A DNA stretch of 64,000 bases, taken from Lunularia cruciata (taxonomy: Eukaryota; Streptophyta; Marchantiopsida; Lunulariales; Lunulariaceae). The stretch lies in assembly GCA_948567375.1 (NCBI GenBank), contig OX419755.1, forward strand, positions 67,274,944 through 67,338,943, given 5' to 3'. The position numbers and the translations under genes were made by a program. Of this stretch, positions 22,031 through 34,860 are shown piece by piece (the first letter of the stretch is position 1; every line of letters begins with the position of its first letter). The notes beneath the pieces were generated by a model. The model was not told where the DNA came from. It did no database searches and saw only the letters and a program-made list of their open reading frames with translations.

Positions 22031-23300
22031 TACTTCCAAGCAATGAGTGTGGTATCCAGAGGTGTCAAAGCAATTGCCTCTGGAGGCTCATCCTCACACT
22101 CATCTCCTAATGGTATGAAGGCTCCTCTCCAAGCCTGCTGCACCAACTGATCTGCATGCTGCTGCAATGCCTCCTCTGAACTCCACAATGGAACATCCAA
22201 GGTGGATGGAACAATCCCACTCGTACTCCAAAGCCAAGTGATCTCCTCTGGTACTGGAGTATCCTCTGCATGGACATTCCCCTCCAACAAGTCACCAGGC
22301 CAAGTAACTGCACCACTGAAAGCTAAAACTGATGTTGCCATGGTCTCGGATTGTAGTGAGCCAAGGCTACCACTATTGAAGCATACTGGTAGGCAACATA
22401 CTCGTCCCTCACCAGACTGCCAACCCGGTCTATAAGAGGCTATCTCCTCCCAATAGTCAATGTTGAAACCCATGGGGTATAACACTGCTCCTCCAACTAG
22501 CACATCATATGACTCAGCTATCGTCACAATAGCCTGAGCTCTCACCACCGAGCTATCAGTCGGATGACCAGGCTGAACCAGGAAAACAAGTTCTCCACGT
22601 GTGATGTACTATGTCAAACCATCACCTAGAGATGTCTAGATCTAAAATGGACACTTCTCCACATCGGTCTTTCGTAACTCCAGACCGACAACTGCAGCCT
22701 TCTCCAACATAAGGGGCTGCGCACCAGAGTCTAACAAGACTCTCTGTGGTATATAGACCTTCCCTAAAGGTTCCACCAAACGGAAAATCCCCCTCTGGTT
22801 ATCCAATAGGACAACACCAGGTGTGAACCGCGCTCTCTCAAAGGCCGGTCTAGCTGGCAACTCCTCCAATCTAGCCGTTGCTGCCTGCCATAAACCATTG
22901 GTGGCTGAACGGATCCCATGCTCCTCAACCAAGCCAGCTCCACTACCAACCACCTCTGCTCTAGTAGTAGGAACTGCACCATCCCTACTCTCACACAACG
23001 TGGCAGCCAACCGGAACATTGGGGTTGGGTCAACTCCCAATGTAAACATGTCACTGGCTGAAAACAAAGGACGCCGCATAATCAGCTGAGCCGCTCCCAA
23101 CATCATGCTAGACTCAGTCTCTATAGTAGCAGGTGGCTGACTAGCAGGTAGTCCATCATGTACTCCATCACCACCTACCACACCTACACTGGGATGTCTA
23201 GGAACCATGGATGTTGTCTGCAATGCCTCAGATAGTGTGAAAGATTGGGGAAGTCTGACCTGTCTCCTAACCTCTCCTTGCTGTGGGTCCAACTCCACTG
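22031..23300 (-). pseudogene. Family B protease region and spacer before the methyltransferase
   Basis: Reading from 23,298, the protein has a low-complexity part and then an aspartic protease active site, LLDSGAQPLML (about 22,715-22,745). The protease C-terminal half follows, with ESYDVLVGGAVLYPMGFNI and YRPGWQSG. A spacer of about 120 residues rich in acidic residues and Trp leads into the methyltransferase. The protease keeps DSGA and could have been active before decay. Stops lie at about 22,642 and in the stretch down to 22,560. Confidence 0.8.
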
Positions 23301-23477
23301 ATGCCCCTCTAGGCTATGGAGCACGTACTGCACTCCTAGTCACTATTGCAGATGCATCCACTTGTACTGCTCCGCACATGAAGTCCAAAGCATCTCTATC
23401 ACCAACATATGAGATAGAAGCCTCAGCACCCGAATCTGATCTCCTCTAAGCAATAGCCATACTAGCCAATCTCTGCT

Positions 23478-24979
23478 CTAACTGCTCAATCCGAGTAGCC
23501 ATAGCTGTGTCAGAAGTAAGGGCAAGTACTGCACCCCTACTAGGTGTAGATCCTCTACCACCACCTCTACCACCTCGTCCTCCAAGAACTGGAGCTCCTC
23601 TACTACCAGCCATAGCAGCCCTACCACTCCATAACTCCGGGTGTAGGTCAAAACACCGGTCACTAGTGTGACCAAATCTGTGGCAATGCTCACACTGCCT
23701 TTGTGTTGGCTATGATGCACTAGAGGTATCAGGTCCGCTACCCTAAGTACACTCTCTCCTATGGTGAGGTCCACCACAAGTCCAACAAGCAACACCACCA
23801 CTCACTGGCTACTGCTGACCCAAAAATGAGGGTAAGGGTCTAACTCCACTAGGCCCTCCACTCGCTCCATAGGATCTGGGCTGTCCACCCTGTCCTCAAA
23901 AACCAACTGGGCGTGGTGCACTCTACTACACTCTAGGAGAAGTCACAGCCATGGATGAGGTCTCCCTACCAAATCCAGATATCACCACTCTCTCCTCCAC
24001 CATATTGAGCTCAATATGCTCAACCAAACCAAAGACTACTGCCAAAGTGGGCGAAGTAGCTTGCAACAACGTAACATCACAAACTCTACGTCGTAACTCC
24101 CTGTCCAGTATCCCATCCCAAAACTGGACTGCCTGGGCCTCAATAACTCCCTGAGTGAAACTGATCAGCCACCTCATGCAAGTGTATGCCTTGCGTAGGC
24201 TCTCTCTAGCCTTCTGCTGGAACTCCTGCAAGCTCCTCAGCTTGTCAGTCCGCACTCCCTGGTAGTTTTGCCTCAAACATAGAAAGAACTCCACCATGGG
24301 GTTAAACCCCGGTACCACACCACCTCCTGCAGCGGTACCTCCACTCGTAGTAGCACTATCTCCAACTAGTGCACCTCCACTAGCTCCACCAACACTACTT
24401 GAGCTAGAACTCGTGGGTACAGCCGATCTACTCCTGGCCACCAAGCCTAAAGTGATGGAGACATAGTGTGGAGACCAATACTATCTCCATAACTCAATCT
24501 CCTCTAAATGAGCTCTCCTGAACTCATGGTAGTCATCCATTGGTAGACCCTCCAAGTGCTGAAACAACCCCTTCCATGCCATGAAGGGTGTGAACAAAGT
24601 CGGGTTCCGCATCTGCTGCAGATCATACCAACTATCAAACTCTTGGATGAAGTCATCCAACTCAATGGTACCCACTATACCAGAGTAAAGCCTAGGGCCT
24701 TTGGAGGCCCCATAAAATCTTTTCCATGTCCCACAACAACAGTGCGGACACACCAAGTGCACTCTCAACTGAATCAGCTCCTGTGTTGAACTCCAACTCA
24801 GAGTCAATCTCCTCCCTCACTGGGACCTGAGATACAAGCTGATACCGAGCGCCACTCCGAGTAAACCCACTGTGTACTGCAGGGCTAACTCCTCTGGAAT
24901 CTCCAAAGAACTCCGTCGTGACAAAGTAACCGCAACAACAAACCTGAACCACCAACTGCAACCGCAAGTGCCCCACCAA
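23478..24979 (-). pseudogene. Family B gag with two zinc knuckles
   Basis: On the minus strand gag starts near 24,979 (FVTTEFFGDSRG...), shifts frame near 24,710, and continues through a capsid-like helical part (FLCLRQNYQGVRTDKLRSLQ, CMRWLISFTQG) to about 23,926. Two CCHC knuckles follow at about 23,640-23,790: CWTCGGPHHRREC and CEHCHRFGHTSDRC. An RG-rich tail comes next (GGRGGRGGGRG). The order is standard for gypsy gag, which packages RNA. Stops at 24,481 and 23,926 and one shift mark it as dead. Confidence 0.82.
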
Positions 24980-25320
24980 GTGTCAACACCACCACGTGCC
25001 AACACCACCAAGCACCTCCCACTAATGTAACTCTAACCGAGATAACTACCCTAGGAGAAAGTGCAACCTGTAACCTGCCATCATAACATGCACTCTCACG
25101 GTCTGCAGGTCATCACTTCCTGCCTCATCGGAGAGAAACAAAGGTAGTTTGACTGGTCATCACTCCAGCCTCACCACCGAGAGCACACCAAAGCACCAAC
25201 GCTCAAAAGTCAGGGCACCTCACACAAACATGGTGCACAAATAGGAAGTAGAGAATGGAGGGGATCCAATCACAAGAAATCTAAATGAAAACCCTCCATC
25301 TCATAACACAACACGAGACT

Positions 25321-25333
25321 GACTCTGCCACCA
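25321..25333 (-). other. Family B primer-binding site
   Basis: On the minus strand it reads TGGTGGCAGAGTC, two bases after the 5' LTR ends in CA at 25,336. Most of this site is conserved in the 5.4-7.1 kb copy. I cannot assign the tRNA with confidence. Confidence 0.6.
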
Positions 25334-25335
25334 TT

Positions 25336-26668
25336 TGGCATTTGACATAAGAGAAGTTCAAATCTCAGTCCTAAGCTACCAGGCTCACCAAGAATGGGAT
25401 CAAATTGCCTCTACTAGCCAAAGCTACATGTGTATAGATAACAATGGCACAGTCACTATGACAACAAGTGAGGGTGGACCAGTTGGCTAGGGCACCAGTC
25501 TAGGAACAAGAGATCTAGGGGTCAAACCCTGTTGTGCACAATCTAGCAGGAAAGGTAGATTTTGCCAACCAATGACCAAGATCTACTTTAAACTAGCTAG
25601 TCTCACGCCAGCAAGTTGGCCCTTCTAGGCCTTTGTAGCCTCTCATAGCCCTATGCCTCGAAGCCTTGAAACGCCAAAATTCAGCCAAATGAGGCCTTTC
25701 TTGTTGCCACTTCGAACCTCCTCCAAAATTGGCAAAACTTTTCCAAATCTGCAAAACTCCTCCAAACTAGCGAAACTCCTTCAAATCTGGCCAAAATCTA
25801 ATGTAAATCCCAACCAAAATCTGACATAAACCCTAAAGATGGTTGTCCGCCAAATCTCCCGCTAACTTTCCACTTGAGCCAAATTGACAACACGGGTTTT
25901 TCCAAATCACAAATTCATGAGAAAAGCTTCCCAACTCCACCTTCGATTTGACTTTCTGAGCCCAACTTGCAGCAAATTGGTCCTGCCTTCACCTTCTGAG
26001 CTCAAAATCGCAACATTGCTTGAAATTTGCTCCTTCTTTGCTCAAAATTTGGCCAGCGCTTCCGCACACCGTTTGCCTAATTGCCAAATCTACATCAATC
26101 GATTGAGCTTCTGCACACTAGGGAAACACAGAACTTGAATCGAGCTACCAACGATCCACCAAGCTTGGAGATACCACCAACACTCACAGTTCCTGCACCC
26201 GATTTCCCCCTGACTTCACTTCTCTGATGTAATCAGATTGTTTACCACTCTCAACTCAACTCAACTCAGATTAGTACTTGATCCATCACTCTATAAACTG
26301 CCAACAACTGGGCACTGATTACAGTCAAGCCACACCCACTCAAGCATAGAGAATCCAGGTGACGCTCGCCGGCCTCTGTCCACCATAGCCAGGAACTCGA
26401 AGGCTCAACATCAGAGAAGTGAGCTCTTTGGAGCTCACTCTGAAACTATACCCCTTGGACTCAAGCTAGCACTGAAACCCTAACGGTCCCGCTGATGGCA
26501 CACTCGATGGTGAAAACGGTGCAAAGTGATGGTGGGCCCTACCATGAAGTCAGTACCCCAAACACGAAATCTAACCGTCGGAAAGTAGTCTCTGAGAAAC
26601 TGCTAAAATAACTCTAACTACTATCACTGGAACTCTAGTGTCCGAGCATCTAGATGAGGAACTACAAA
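25336..26668 (-). repeat. Family B 5' LTR
   Basis: About 1.33 kb, matching the shorter LTR at 6176-7098 and, reverse complemented, 62,655-64,000. On the minus strand it lacks the first roughly 10 bases (TGTCACACCA) and ends in CA at 25,336 before the primer site. It contains a tRNA-like segment and a Ser/Leu-type ORF on the plus strand that I regard as chance. Confidence 0.85.
25472..25545 (+). other. tRNA-like segment inside the family B LTR
   Basis: An A-box-like TGGACCAGTTGG (25,475) and a B-box-like GGGTCAAACCC (25,519-25,529, one mismatch to GGTTCRANNCC) are spaced as in a tRNA gene or tRNA-derived SINE head. It recurs in the LTR copy at the right edge (B-box complement at 63,959-63,969). 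I could not fold a full cloverleaf, so I do not call a tRNA. Confidence 0.4.
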
Positions 26669-26680
26669 GCTAAGGACAAA

Positions 26681-27000
26681 GCTAAGGATTCTTTTCCATG
26701 AGCTTTCCTTGGACTTTGCAAAAAATCTGCACCAAAAAGACTTTTAGACCAAAGAGTTCTTTCCTCAAAGCCAAATATCTAAGAATGACAAAGATCCATT
26801 ATAACTAAATTCAATTTGGTGTTAGTCACTTTTTAAAACTCCTCTAAATAGGTATCATTTTGATCTTGGATTTGATGAACTCTAGCTCTCTATAGTTTAA
26901 CTTATTATTATAGAAACTAAAATAATAATTTTTAGTAGCTCACAATATTAAACTAGATATACTAATAGACCACAAATGATTCAATGGGCATTAAATCTAA
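26681..27000 (-). repeat. Old family A LTR, 5' half
   Basis: On the minus strand it matches family A LTR 2330-2500, including the aatccttagc / caaaaagac / tttcctcaaagccaaat blocks. It continues the piece at 16,441-16,789 once family B is removed, and weaker similarity continues to about 27,000. Together they form one diverged LTR. Confidence 0.65.
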
Positions 27001-28508
27001 TCATTGAAACACTCTTGGGCACATTGCCTGCATATTAGTTTGATGGTATTGAGTTAGTTACAACTTGCTAAGTTTAGTAATTACTAAGCTAGCTAAATGA
27101 GGACGAAAATCCAACATCTAATTTTTGGATACTAAATTAGATCTTGGGGAATTTGAAATATAGAGTGTAATATTATAATATCTCATTCTATATTAGAGGA
27201 AGATCTCTTAAGAGGAATTTTATATAAATGTGTGATAAAAGCACATCCAAGTGCATATTTACCTAAGATTCCTTACCTAGGATAATTTACATAAAGTGTG
27301 GATTTTACAAAATTTCTTAGGCATTTACTATGGTAATTATATAAGATGTTTATGGTAATTATATAAAGGCATCCACTCTTTAGTGAGCTTGGAGCAAGGG
27401 CTGAGTGAGAGTCTTTGCAAGTATATTTGCTAACTAAATAATAAGATATTTTACTTATGTGTGCTAATATTATGGTTGTAAATATTAAAGGAACCTTTAA
27501 CTCTAAAGGCCTCTTATGTGAGTGCAAGGGTAGGACCGTCCATATTAACATAGTTATAGTCTTCCCTCATGGGCCATCTTGGAAGAGCTTTGACATAAGA
27601 GAAGGAATGAGTGCTCTAAGGGAAAAAATTCAAAGACTTAGCAATTGAATGAGAGATTTCTTTTGGAATTGGTATATATGATGGTACTCACTATCAACTT
27701 GTTATTTGGTTTAGTATATTGTGTATAAAAAGTGTAATTAGAGATAACCTTGGGTGAGAGATAGGCTGATCAATTTCTAGTTATATTCCAAAATCATAAT
27801 AATATCGAGCAAAAATGTATATTTAATTTATCTAATTTAAAGAAAATGAAATATAATATAATATCTAATGATTTATCTAATTTTTTTGCTTTATCATCAA
27901 ATAATTTTGGTATTCAAAAACATGATACTTAAGGACCAAAGGCTACTCAAGATTAATTTTATAGTCCAAATTTATAAATAAAATAATTATTTTATGATTA
28001 TATTTCTTGATTATTGGTAATTTCATCATGCAATGTCTATTTTAAGGGATTGAGATGGTATTATAAAGCTTTTAGAATGTGTATCCAATAGACTTAAAAT
28101 GTACAAAACAAAGCTTAAATGTAAGTTATAATTTATATCTCATATTTCAATTTTTTACTTAGAATCATAATATTTAAGAATTAAATATTCCATGGATTTT
28201 ACTTGTTCTTTAATTAATAGTGATAAGGTTAATTAATGATTTTAATCTGTATATTCTTAAGATCTCTTAACACTCAACCCTAAAAGCCTTTGTATTGTAC
28301 TTCCATATTGAAATTTTATATTGTTGTATGCGTTATTGATGTTTCTAAAACAATGAAAATTAAATTGTTGGTCTATTGCATGCAATATTAGTTCTTCATG
28401 TTAAATTACTAGTTCTTTAAGTAAAAGAATCTCAAATAATAGTACCTAATTGCTTTCCTTTCCCATGTCATTTATCACTTACACACCTCCTCAAACATCT
28501 AGGCATAA
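27001..28508. other. AT-rich stretch, no gene
   Basis: Very AT-rich, with no coding domain. A sequence near 27,740-27,770 resembles the family A LTR end (a gggtgagagataggct block), so the stretch may be decayed family A material. Nothing else is supported. Confidence 0.4.
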
Positions 28509-29240
28509 TGTAATACCAATAGCTAGACATATGATCTAGAGATGAAATTTGGTTTGGTGTCATCTGGAAGGATGTTATACATGATGGACTAAAAAGATCA
28601 GATAGAGGTATCAACAAAAGGGTACTTCTACTAATAGTACAAAAATCAAAACAAACTTGAAAACTTTAGAACTAATAGCTAGACATATGATCTAGAGGCA
28701 AAAAAAATTTTGATAACATCTAGAAGAATTTTATATGTGATGGACTAAATATATCAGAAAGAGGTATCACCAAAAGGGTACTTCTACAAATAGGGCAAAA
28801 ACTTAAATATGCTTGATATCAATTTTGAGTGCCTTAACGAATGAATTTGGTCTCAAAAATATGCACATTCTTCCCCTAGGAAAGAAAAGGCTTGCCTCCT
28901 TCCTCCCTGTTTGTCTCATCAAGAGATTTCCAATGGTACCTCACCCATACAATTTGGAGATTCCTACATGAAGATTCTATAAAGATCCCCTCCGCTCAAC
29001 AATGGTTTGACCAACCAGATAGGACTAGATCCAACATGTCACCCATGCATGCATCTAATTTGAGGGTGGAGATCAATGAATTGTCACAAATCCAGGTATC
29101 TAATCCAAGGGTTATGCTTCCGTTGAGTGTCTCTGCTTTGCTATATAATAAAGCCAAGGTGCTCCTTTTGTGCATCGTAGTTTTATTGTGAAACTTGTGT
29201 TTTCTCTTTTGTGTTTCTCTATTATCCTTGGAACATTACA
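28509..29240 (+). repeat. Family D LTR, first copy, with internal duplication
   Basis: Starts TGTAATACCA and matches 54,615-55,170 in the same orientation. Shared blocks include the ctagacatatgatctagag start, caaaagggtacttct, ttccaatggtacctca, and a TATA-like tgctatataataaag near 29,138 (compare 55,056). A block of about 160 bp at the start (28,517-28,670) is repeated at 28,676-28,810. No coding region follows, so it may be a solo LTR. Confidence 0.75.
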
Positions 29241-32200
29241 CATAACTAAAGGAGTAAGTTTTAGTTCATCAAATATGGGTTTGCAATCCAAATTGCACTT
29301 ACCTCTAGCATTTAATTCCAAATTCAAATTTCAAAAGTTCCCTTGTTTCTTGCATTCCTCCTCATATATCTAGCAATTATTGCCATCTTGAATTCTTGAG
29401 TACACAAGTCATTTTGTATGTTAGATCATCTTCGCCATTTTTGTACCTCATCAATTGTCCAAACTATGAAACCATAATTGTTATATCAAGTTCTTATTGA
29501 TGTGGATGTGCAATGTTGATTTCTATGGCTCTTTTATGAATCCTTGAAAGTTTTCAAATCTACCTACTACATCAATTTCATCCTCACCAAAGGTTTGGTA
29601 TTTTTTAAGGATCTTCATTGTCTCTTATGCTATCTCCAAACATCTTCAACCAAAGCTAATACCACATGTTCTTGATTGGCTCAAACTCCATTTTATATCA
29701 TATTTCTATTGCTTGTTTGTCTCTCCTAAAGCTCTTTCAGATGTAAACTAGAATTTTTTTTCTAAATAGAATCTTTCTTTATTAAAATTTAAAATTTTTC
29801 ATATTGGAATATAAGATGAATTCTTAAGATAGTTGAAAAGATGACAACAAAAATCTCCTTCAAAGGTTTAAAAATAAATATGAAACATATCAAAATATAA
29901 AGCAGTTAACTAGCTGTTAAAAAATGCAATTGAACCTAAGATGGGAAAATGTAACCAATTATCTACCAAAATTTCATCTTTAGACCAAAACAAGCAAAAG
30001 GTGGAATACCACCAATCCATAATAATTAGATAATCCAGGTTGGAAATAGCAGCTATTGCAATAAGTCTTTGGGGTTTCTTGGCTACAATATTTTGGGACC
30101 ACAGACAATCCAATATGTGAGATATCTCAGACCAAACCACTTTTTGATATTCTTGCTTACCAAAATATTCTTTGGTGTCCTTCCTTAAGTGTCCAACCTT
30201 AGTTGCTATCTAAGTGCTTTTGACAAAAGATCCTTCTTATACAAGGCATTTTTTGTCCTCTACATTACTTTTAAGCTTTAATCCTCAGCCCATTGAGTTT
30301 AAACTCACCAAAGGATCTGCTTGCATTTAGAATCAAGTTGAGTTTCTTTGAGCTATCTTTGAGCATTTAGTCAAAGACATAATCTTAAGTGAATCTTTGT
30401 AAAGGATTGATTGCATTTGACTTTATAATATTAATGTCATGTTTTTCTATAATAGAGATCTATTATATTTATAATAGTTTCAATAAAAATATGGAAAATT
30501 TCCCCAAAAGGACCATAGTTTTTCAACAATTGATTTATTACCATCTAATTTGTCCAAAAAATAATTTTAACTCACATCTAGACATGGTGAATCCAAGTAC
30601 AAAGTTGCACAATCTAATTTTTACTTAATACAACCTCATCCAAAGTTGGAGTGTTGAGTTTTTTTGTTGTGATTAACAAGGGAGTACATTTAGGTGGACT
30701 TAAAATTATATCTTATATTGAGATATACAAAGTAGGAAGTATCATATGCTTCTCATTTGATATTAAAAAAATCAATTGAAGTCAATCTTCTTACTTAATA
30801 ATTCACATCTAAAGTTTAACTTTGCTTTTTTGATCACATTGAACATTTAATCAGGAATTTATTTCTTGAAGTTTCCAACATACCTTTTGAAGATTTTGGG
30901 TGTAAGACCAGCATAAAGGGTTCTAGTACCACAAAGAATAATTTTAGCCTTAAGTTCTGCCTTAACACATTGTATGTTGATGTAATAATCATAGTGTCTT
31001 TGAGGATTTGGAGATATTATATGATCTTGCTCAACTATGCAATTACTTAAAGTTATATAATATTTCCTGTTGTGAAATTCCATAGTCTTAGAAGTGCAAA
31101 TGTATTATGTCCATCCAATGAGCATTTGAGTGTTTCATAATGATTTTTCTTTGGTGGAGAATGAGATTAGAAAGTTTAAGCATAAATTTCTTACTAAAGA
31201 AGATGTGCTTAACTCCTACCAAATTTCAACAAATAACCAACCTTCATGTTATATATTGCAAAGTAATAAAAATAATAAAGAACATGAATAGATATTGATA
31301 AGAAAAATTAAAATTTGTACTTAGTTTAGAAGCAAATATTTTGAGATCACTTAACATGTAATCCACTTCATCACTTCTAATTTTTAACACCCAAGATTAG
31401 CATTGAGTTGACCTACCACATGGCAATAAAATTCATTTAATCCTTACTTCCTAATTGCATATTTTAATTACTTTTGAGTACTTTACTAAGTAATTCTAAG
31501 TACTTACTACCTTGCCTTTGGATTTTTTGCTCCCTATTGTCCATCTCTTCAATTTCAAGTTACTAGTTCAAATCCTTTTCTTTTACTTTAGTTTGCTAAA
31601 GTGCAAAGGCTACCCTAAGATTCTCCATTACCTTTGTAGATTGTAAGTCCAAGTATCCAAATTTTCTGTTTTCATCCTTATAGTATAGTCTACATTGTCA
31701 CTATATCCTCAAGTTGCTTCATTTTCATAAAGTAAGAATTTATAGTTATTATTAGATTTTTTATTTTTGAGTTTATCCTTTTGGTCATCTCCACTTGTTT
31801 GATCAACTTCTCTACATTTGCTTGCAAAATCCTAAGTTTGAGCTTGCTCTTCCCTTAACTTAGTTGCAATATCATTGAGCTTATATTGTGACTATTATTC
31901 TTTTCTCTATCTTTTGTAGCTAAATAGGGGCAAAATGCCTCTCCACTACATTCTCCAAGACTTCATTACAAGAAGCTTCATTTTTGCTTTGTTTATATAT
32001 CCTTGGTGTATTTATTAGCCAAATCTAAAACCAACCTTGCAATAGTATGATGCTTTTGGAACTTCATTCTCATCCCAATCTCTACCTTTATTTCAAAGGC
32101 TTTTGTCAGATTATCAAATATACTTCATCAAGTCTTGAAGCACACATTGATTATTGATTTTACAGATCACATTCAAAGAAGTAAGACATAAATACTATAC

Positions 32201-34449
32201 CCAAGCTAAAAAATTGTCATCATCTCCAAATAGAAGTGACATGTGGTTTGGACATTTTTGTAGCATACAAGTAAAGTCCAACTTGATTTCTCATCCTTGC
32301 ACTGTATATTATAAGGATGAAATTATAAGGTAAAGAAGGTGGCTTTAGAAATTTCAAAATGACTTTATATTCAACATCTACAAGTGAAGTAGTGTGAACT
32401 AAAGATCCCAATAAGAGAAGAAACTATTTCCTTCTATCTTTCATCTTCAATCTCAATATTTAAAGAGTTATAAGTGTCCAATACTACCTTTACATTTTTT
32501 TCCTCTTGGGTCTTTTCATTCTAGAAGAAGGTAGATGTAAAGATGTCGTACTATTTTTTTTCTTATTGTTGAGGTCACACACTCAAAATAATATTCTCTT
32601 TTCTGGTAGAAAAATTTGTATGACTTGTATACAAATCATATGAGAAGGTAAGAAGATACTTGGGAGAGGTATATTAAGGTCTATATATAGCATTGTCTTT
32701 GGTCTTGAATATATTTGCCTGGTTTGGTAGTTCTTCCTTTAATACCAATTCCCAAAATTTAGTCTCATAACTATACGGTGAGTTTTATAAGAGGAATTAA
32801 AATAGGTAACGATGTCCATTCTAACAGAAATCTCACAAGACCAAAGTACAGTTCTTGGTTCTATCTATCTATTTGACCTGGTTGGTGGCTTCTTGAACAA
32901 AAGAGCTAAGTCCAAATTGTCATATGCTTGGGTCTAATGCAACCGAGTCTAAAGAGGATTGTTTACAAGATTGATCTAAAGCTTTTCGCATGCAAGTTTT
33001 ATTCCTTTAGGTAGTTGTCCTATCAAATGGCAAAACAAGGAATATAATGGATTGTTTCTTAGGTTGCATATGTTTATGGAAGTTTAAGTTGTTGAGATCT
33101 TGTTAAGTCATATCCAGATCTTGGTCTGGATAAGAAAAGTTAGCCGCCATTCTTCACCTCCTTTCTTAAGCATTTTAAAAGGCTTCGATCAAGTAATAAG
33201 TATTTAAAAAGGCTTAATTTACCAAAGTCACATGCGTCCAGCATGTAGCACATATGGTTCTTTCTACATGTACGAATAATCGACCTTAACCTTGTATTTT
33301 GTTGTCTCTCCACCATAATATTTTATGATGGTCTTTTAACCATTTTCAAGTCTTTGATCAGACGAGCATGTGTGTATGTGTGTGGGAACTCACTTGCATT
33401 CCACTCCCAAATAATGTAAACCTTCCATCACTCAATACATTATGTACCAAATCATATTAGAAATCATTTTGATAATTCTTTTAAGTAAAAGAACTTTCAC
33501 ATTCCTTTTTACTTTACGTTTGATATTTCTAGCCAATTCCCATCTCAGCTGGTGGTCTTCTTCAATCTATCTTCTGTATTCATCCCAATTCTCATCCCAA
33601 TTATAGCTGACTTTGGTTTTGATTCATATGTATTTGGTATCATTAAAGAAATCCAAGCTTGTTTATTTCCACCTTTTCTGACTTTGGGTTTTGACACAAA
33701 CATAATTTAATGATTAACTCCAAAGTTGGTCTAGAGTCTAAGACAAAGTTACATCACGAAAAGTACAAAATGAACCTGCACCTTGGAGTTTATACTTATT
33801 GTGTTGATTTGTATGTCTTTATGGAAGACATACAAATAAAGACATACAAAAGCATAATTTGGATTTCTCAAGCTAGAGTTAACTAAGTCCAAAATCTGAA
33901 GTTACACCACTAACACTAGCATGTTTAGAACCTATCAATGTCACGTCTTTTTTATTTCAAGCCAAGCTACCCGCAAGCTCAAATAGATTCAAAATCTACA
34001 ACTAGTTTTATTTTGACGGCTTGGTATTTACTTGAACAAGTTAAGTATACCTTTCATTCTTGATAAGGTAGGGTTTTAATATGATAAACGTCGTGACCCA
34101 ATTATCAAAATCTATATCAAATTCTACTGTTGTAGATAAATGATTCCTAAATGATTCCCTCTCTTCTCTCCGAATTCAACACTCTACTCATCTTCATCTT
34201 CTTCTTTTTCTTTTTAATTATTAACGAATGTCGTCAAGGAATGAGCTCTAAGCTCATGCATTTGTTCGTAATTTCTTTCAATAATATGGCCTATTGTCGA
34301 TAATTGTAATTCTTCTTCTCCGTTTTGGTTTTAAAACTTAAGATAGGATAACAAGGATCAAATACTAAAAATATAGTAAGATAACACGAAGATCAAGACA
34401 GTGTGAATTCAAAACAAAACTAATATCCGTTGTCAATTAAAATGTTTTA
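29241..34449. other. AT-rich intergenic stretch, no recognisable gene
   Basis: No ORF of recognisable type in either strand and no LTR edges identified. It contains one perfect hairpin at 33,807-33,837. Probably very old transposon remains between gene-poor and gene-bearing DNA. Confidence 0.5.
33807..33837. repeat. Perfect 13-bp inverted repeat with 5-base loop
   Basis: The arms ATTTGTATGTCTT and its exact complement flank the loop TATGG. A further direct copy of the right arm (agacatacaaa) begins at 33,840. It is a strong stem by sequence, with no known function. Confidence 0.75.
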
Positions 34450-34860
34450 ATCGATTTCCTGATGACCATCACTAAGATTTACGATAGTCGATAACGATAA
34501 CCATGGATCACTTCCAATAATAACTAAAATATTTCTCATTATATCATTATAGAAGCTGCATAATAACCACTGAAATTGAAACCCCTAATTAGTATCCCAC
34601 TCCTCCTTTCAGCCGTACCACAAGCCGCAAGTACAGTAGACCTGAAAGAAATACCCTTACAGCTTGCAAAGATGAAAGATACCGAAGATGTCCAATATGA
34701 AGTGCTCGATAACCAGGTACGTCGGAAATCGTGAGTAACAACCCAACTTACCAACTACCACTTGCCTGTGTGCATGCGATGAAAGAGAAAAAGGTGATCG
34801 TATAGAATGCCAAGAAGGATGGGAAGATCCCCTCAAGGCCGGACAAGGAGGAAACATTAG

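Larger units (their letters stand above)
16791..26668 (-). mobile_element. Family B gypsy element carrying a DNA methyltransferase and a PHD finger
   Basis: A nearly complete minus-strand element: 5' LTR (25,336-26,668), primer site, leader, gag with two zinc knuckles, protease, C5 methyltransferase, RT, RNase H, integrase, PHD finger, polypurine tract and a rearranged 3' end (16,791-17,452). From the protease (about 23,300) down to 19,043 the domains share one frame, with stops but no shift. A single frameshift near 19,040 precedes integrase-PHD. It sits inside an old family A LTR, with CTAAG on the left (16,785-16,789) and CTAAG on the right (26,670 and 26,682). Pieces of the same family occur at 5.4-7.1 and 62.7-64 kb. 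Confidence 0.88.

Noticed and set aside
22107-23089. Alternative-frame ORFs over the protease and methyltransferase region
   Set aside because: They overlap the long minus-strand pol frame and contain no known motifs.
25472-25545. Functional tRNA gene
   Set aside because: A and B boxes are present but no acceptor stem or anticodon arm could be paired by eye.
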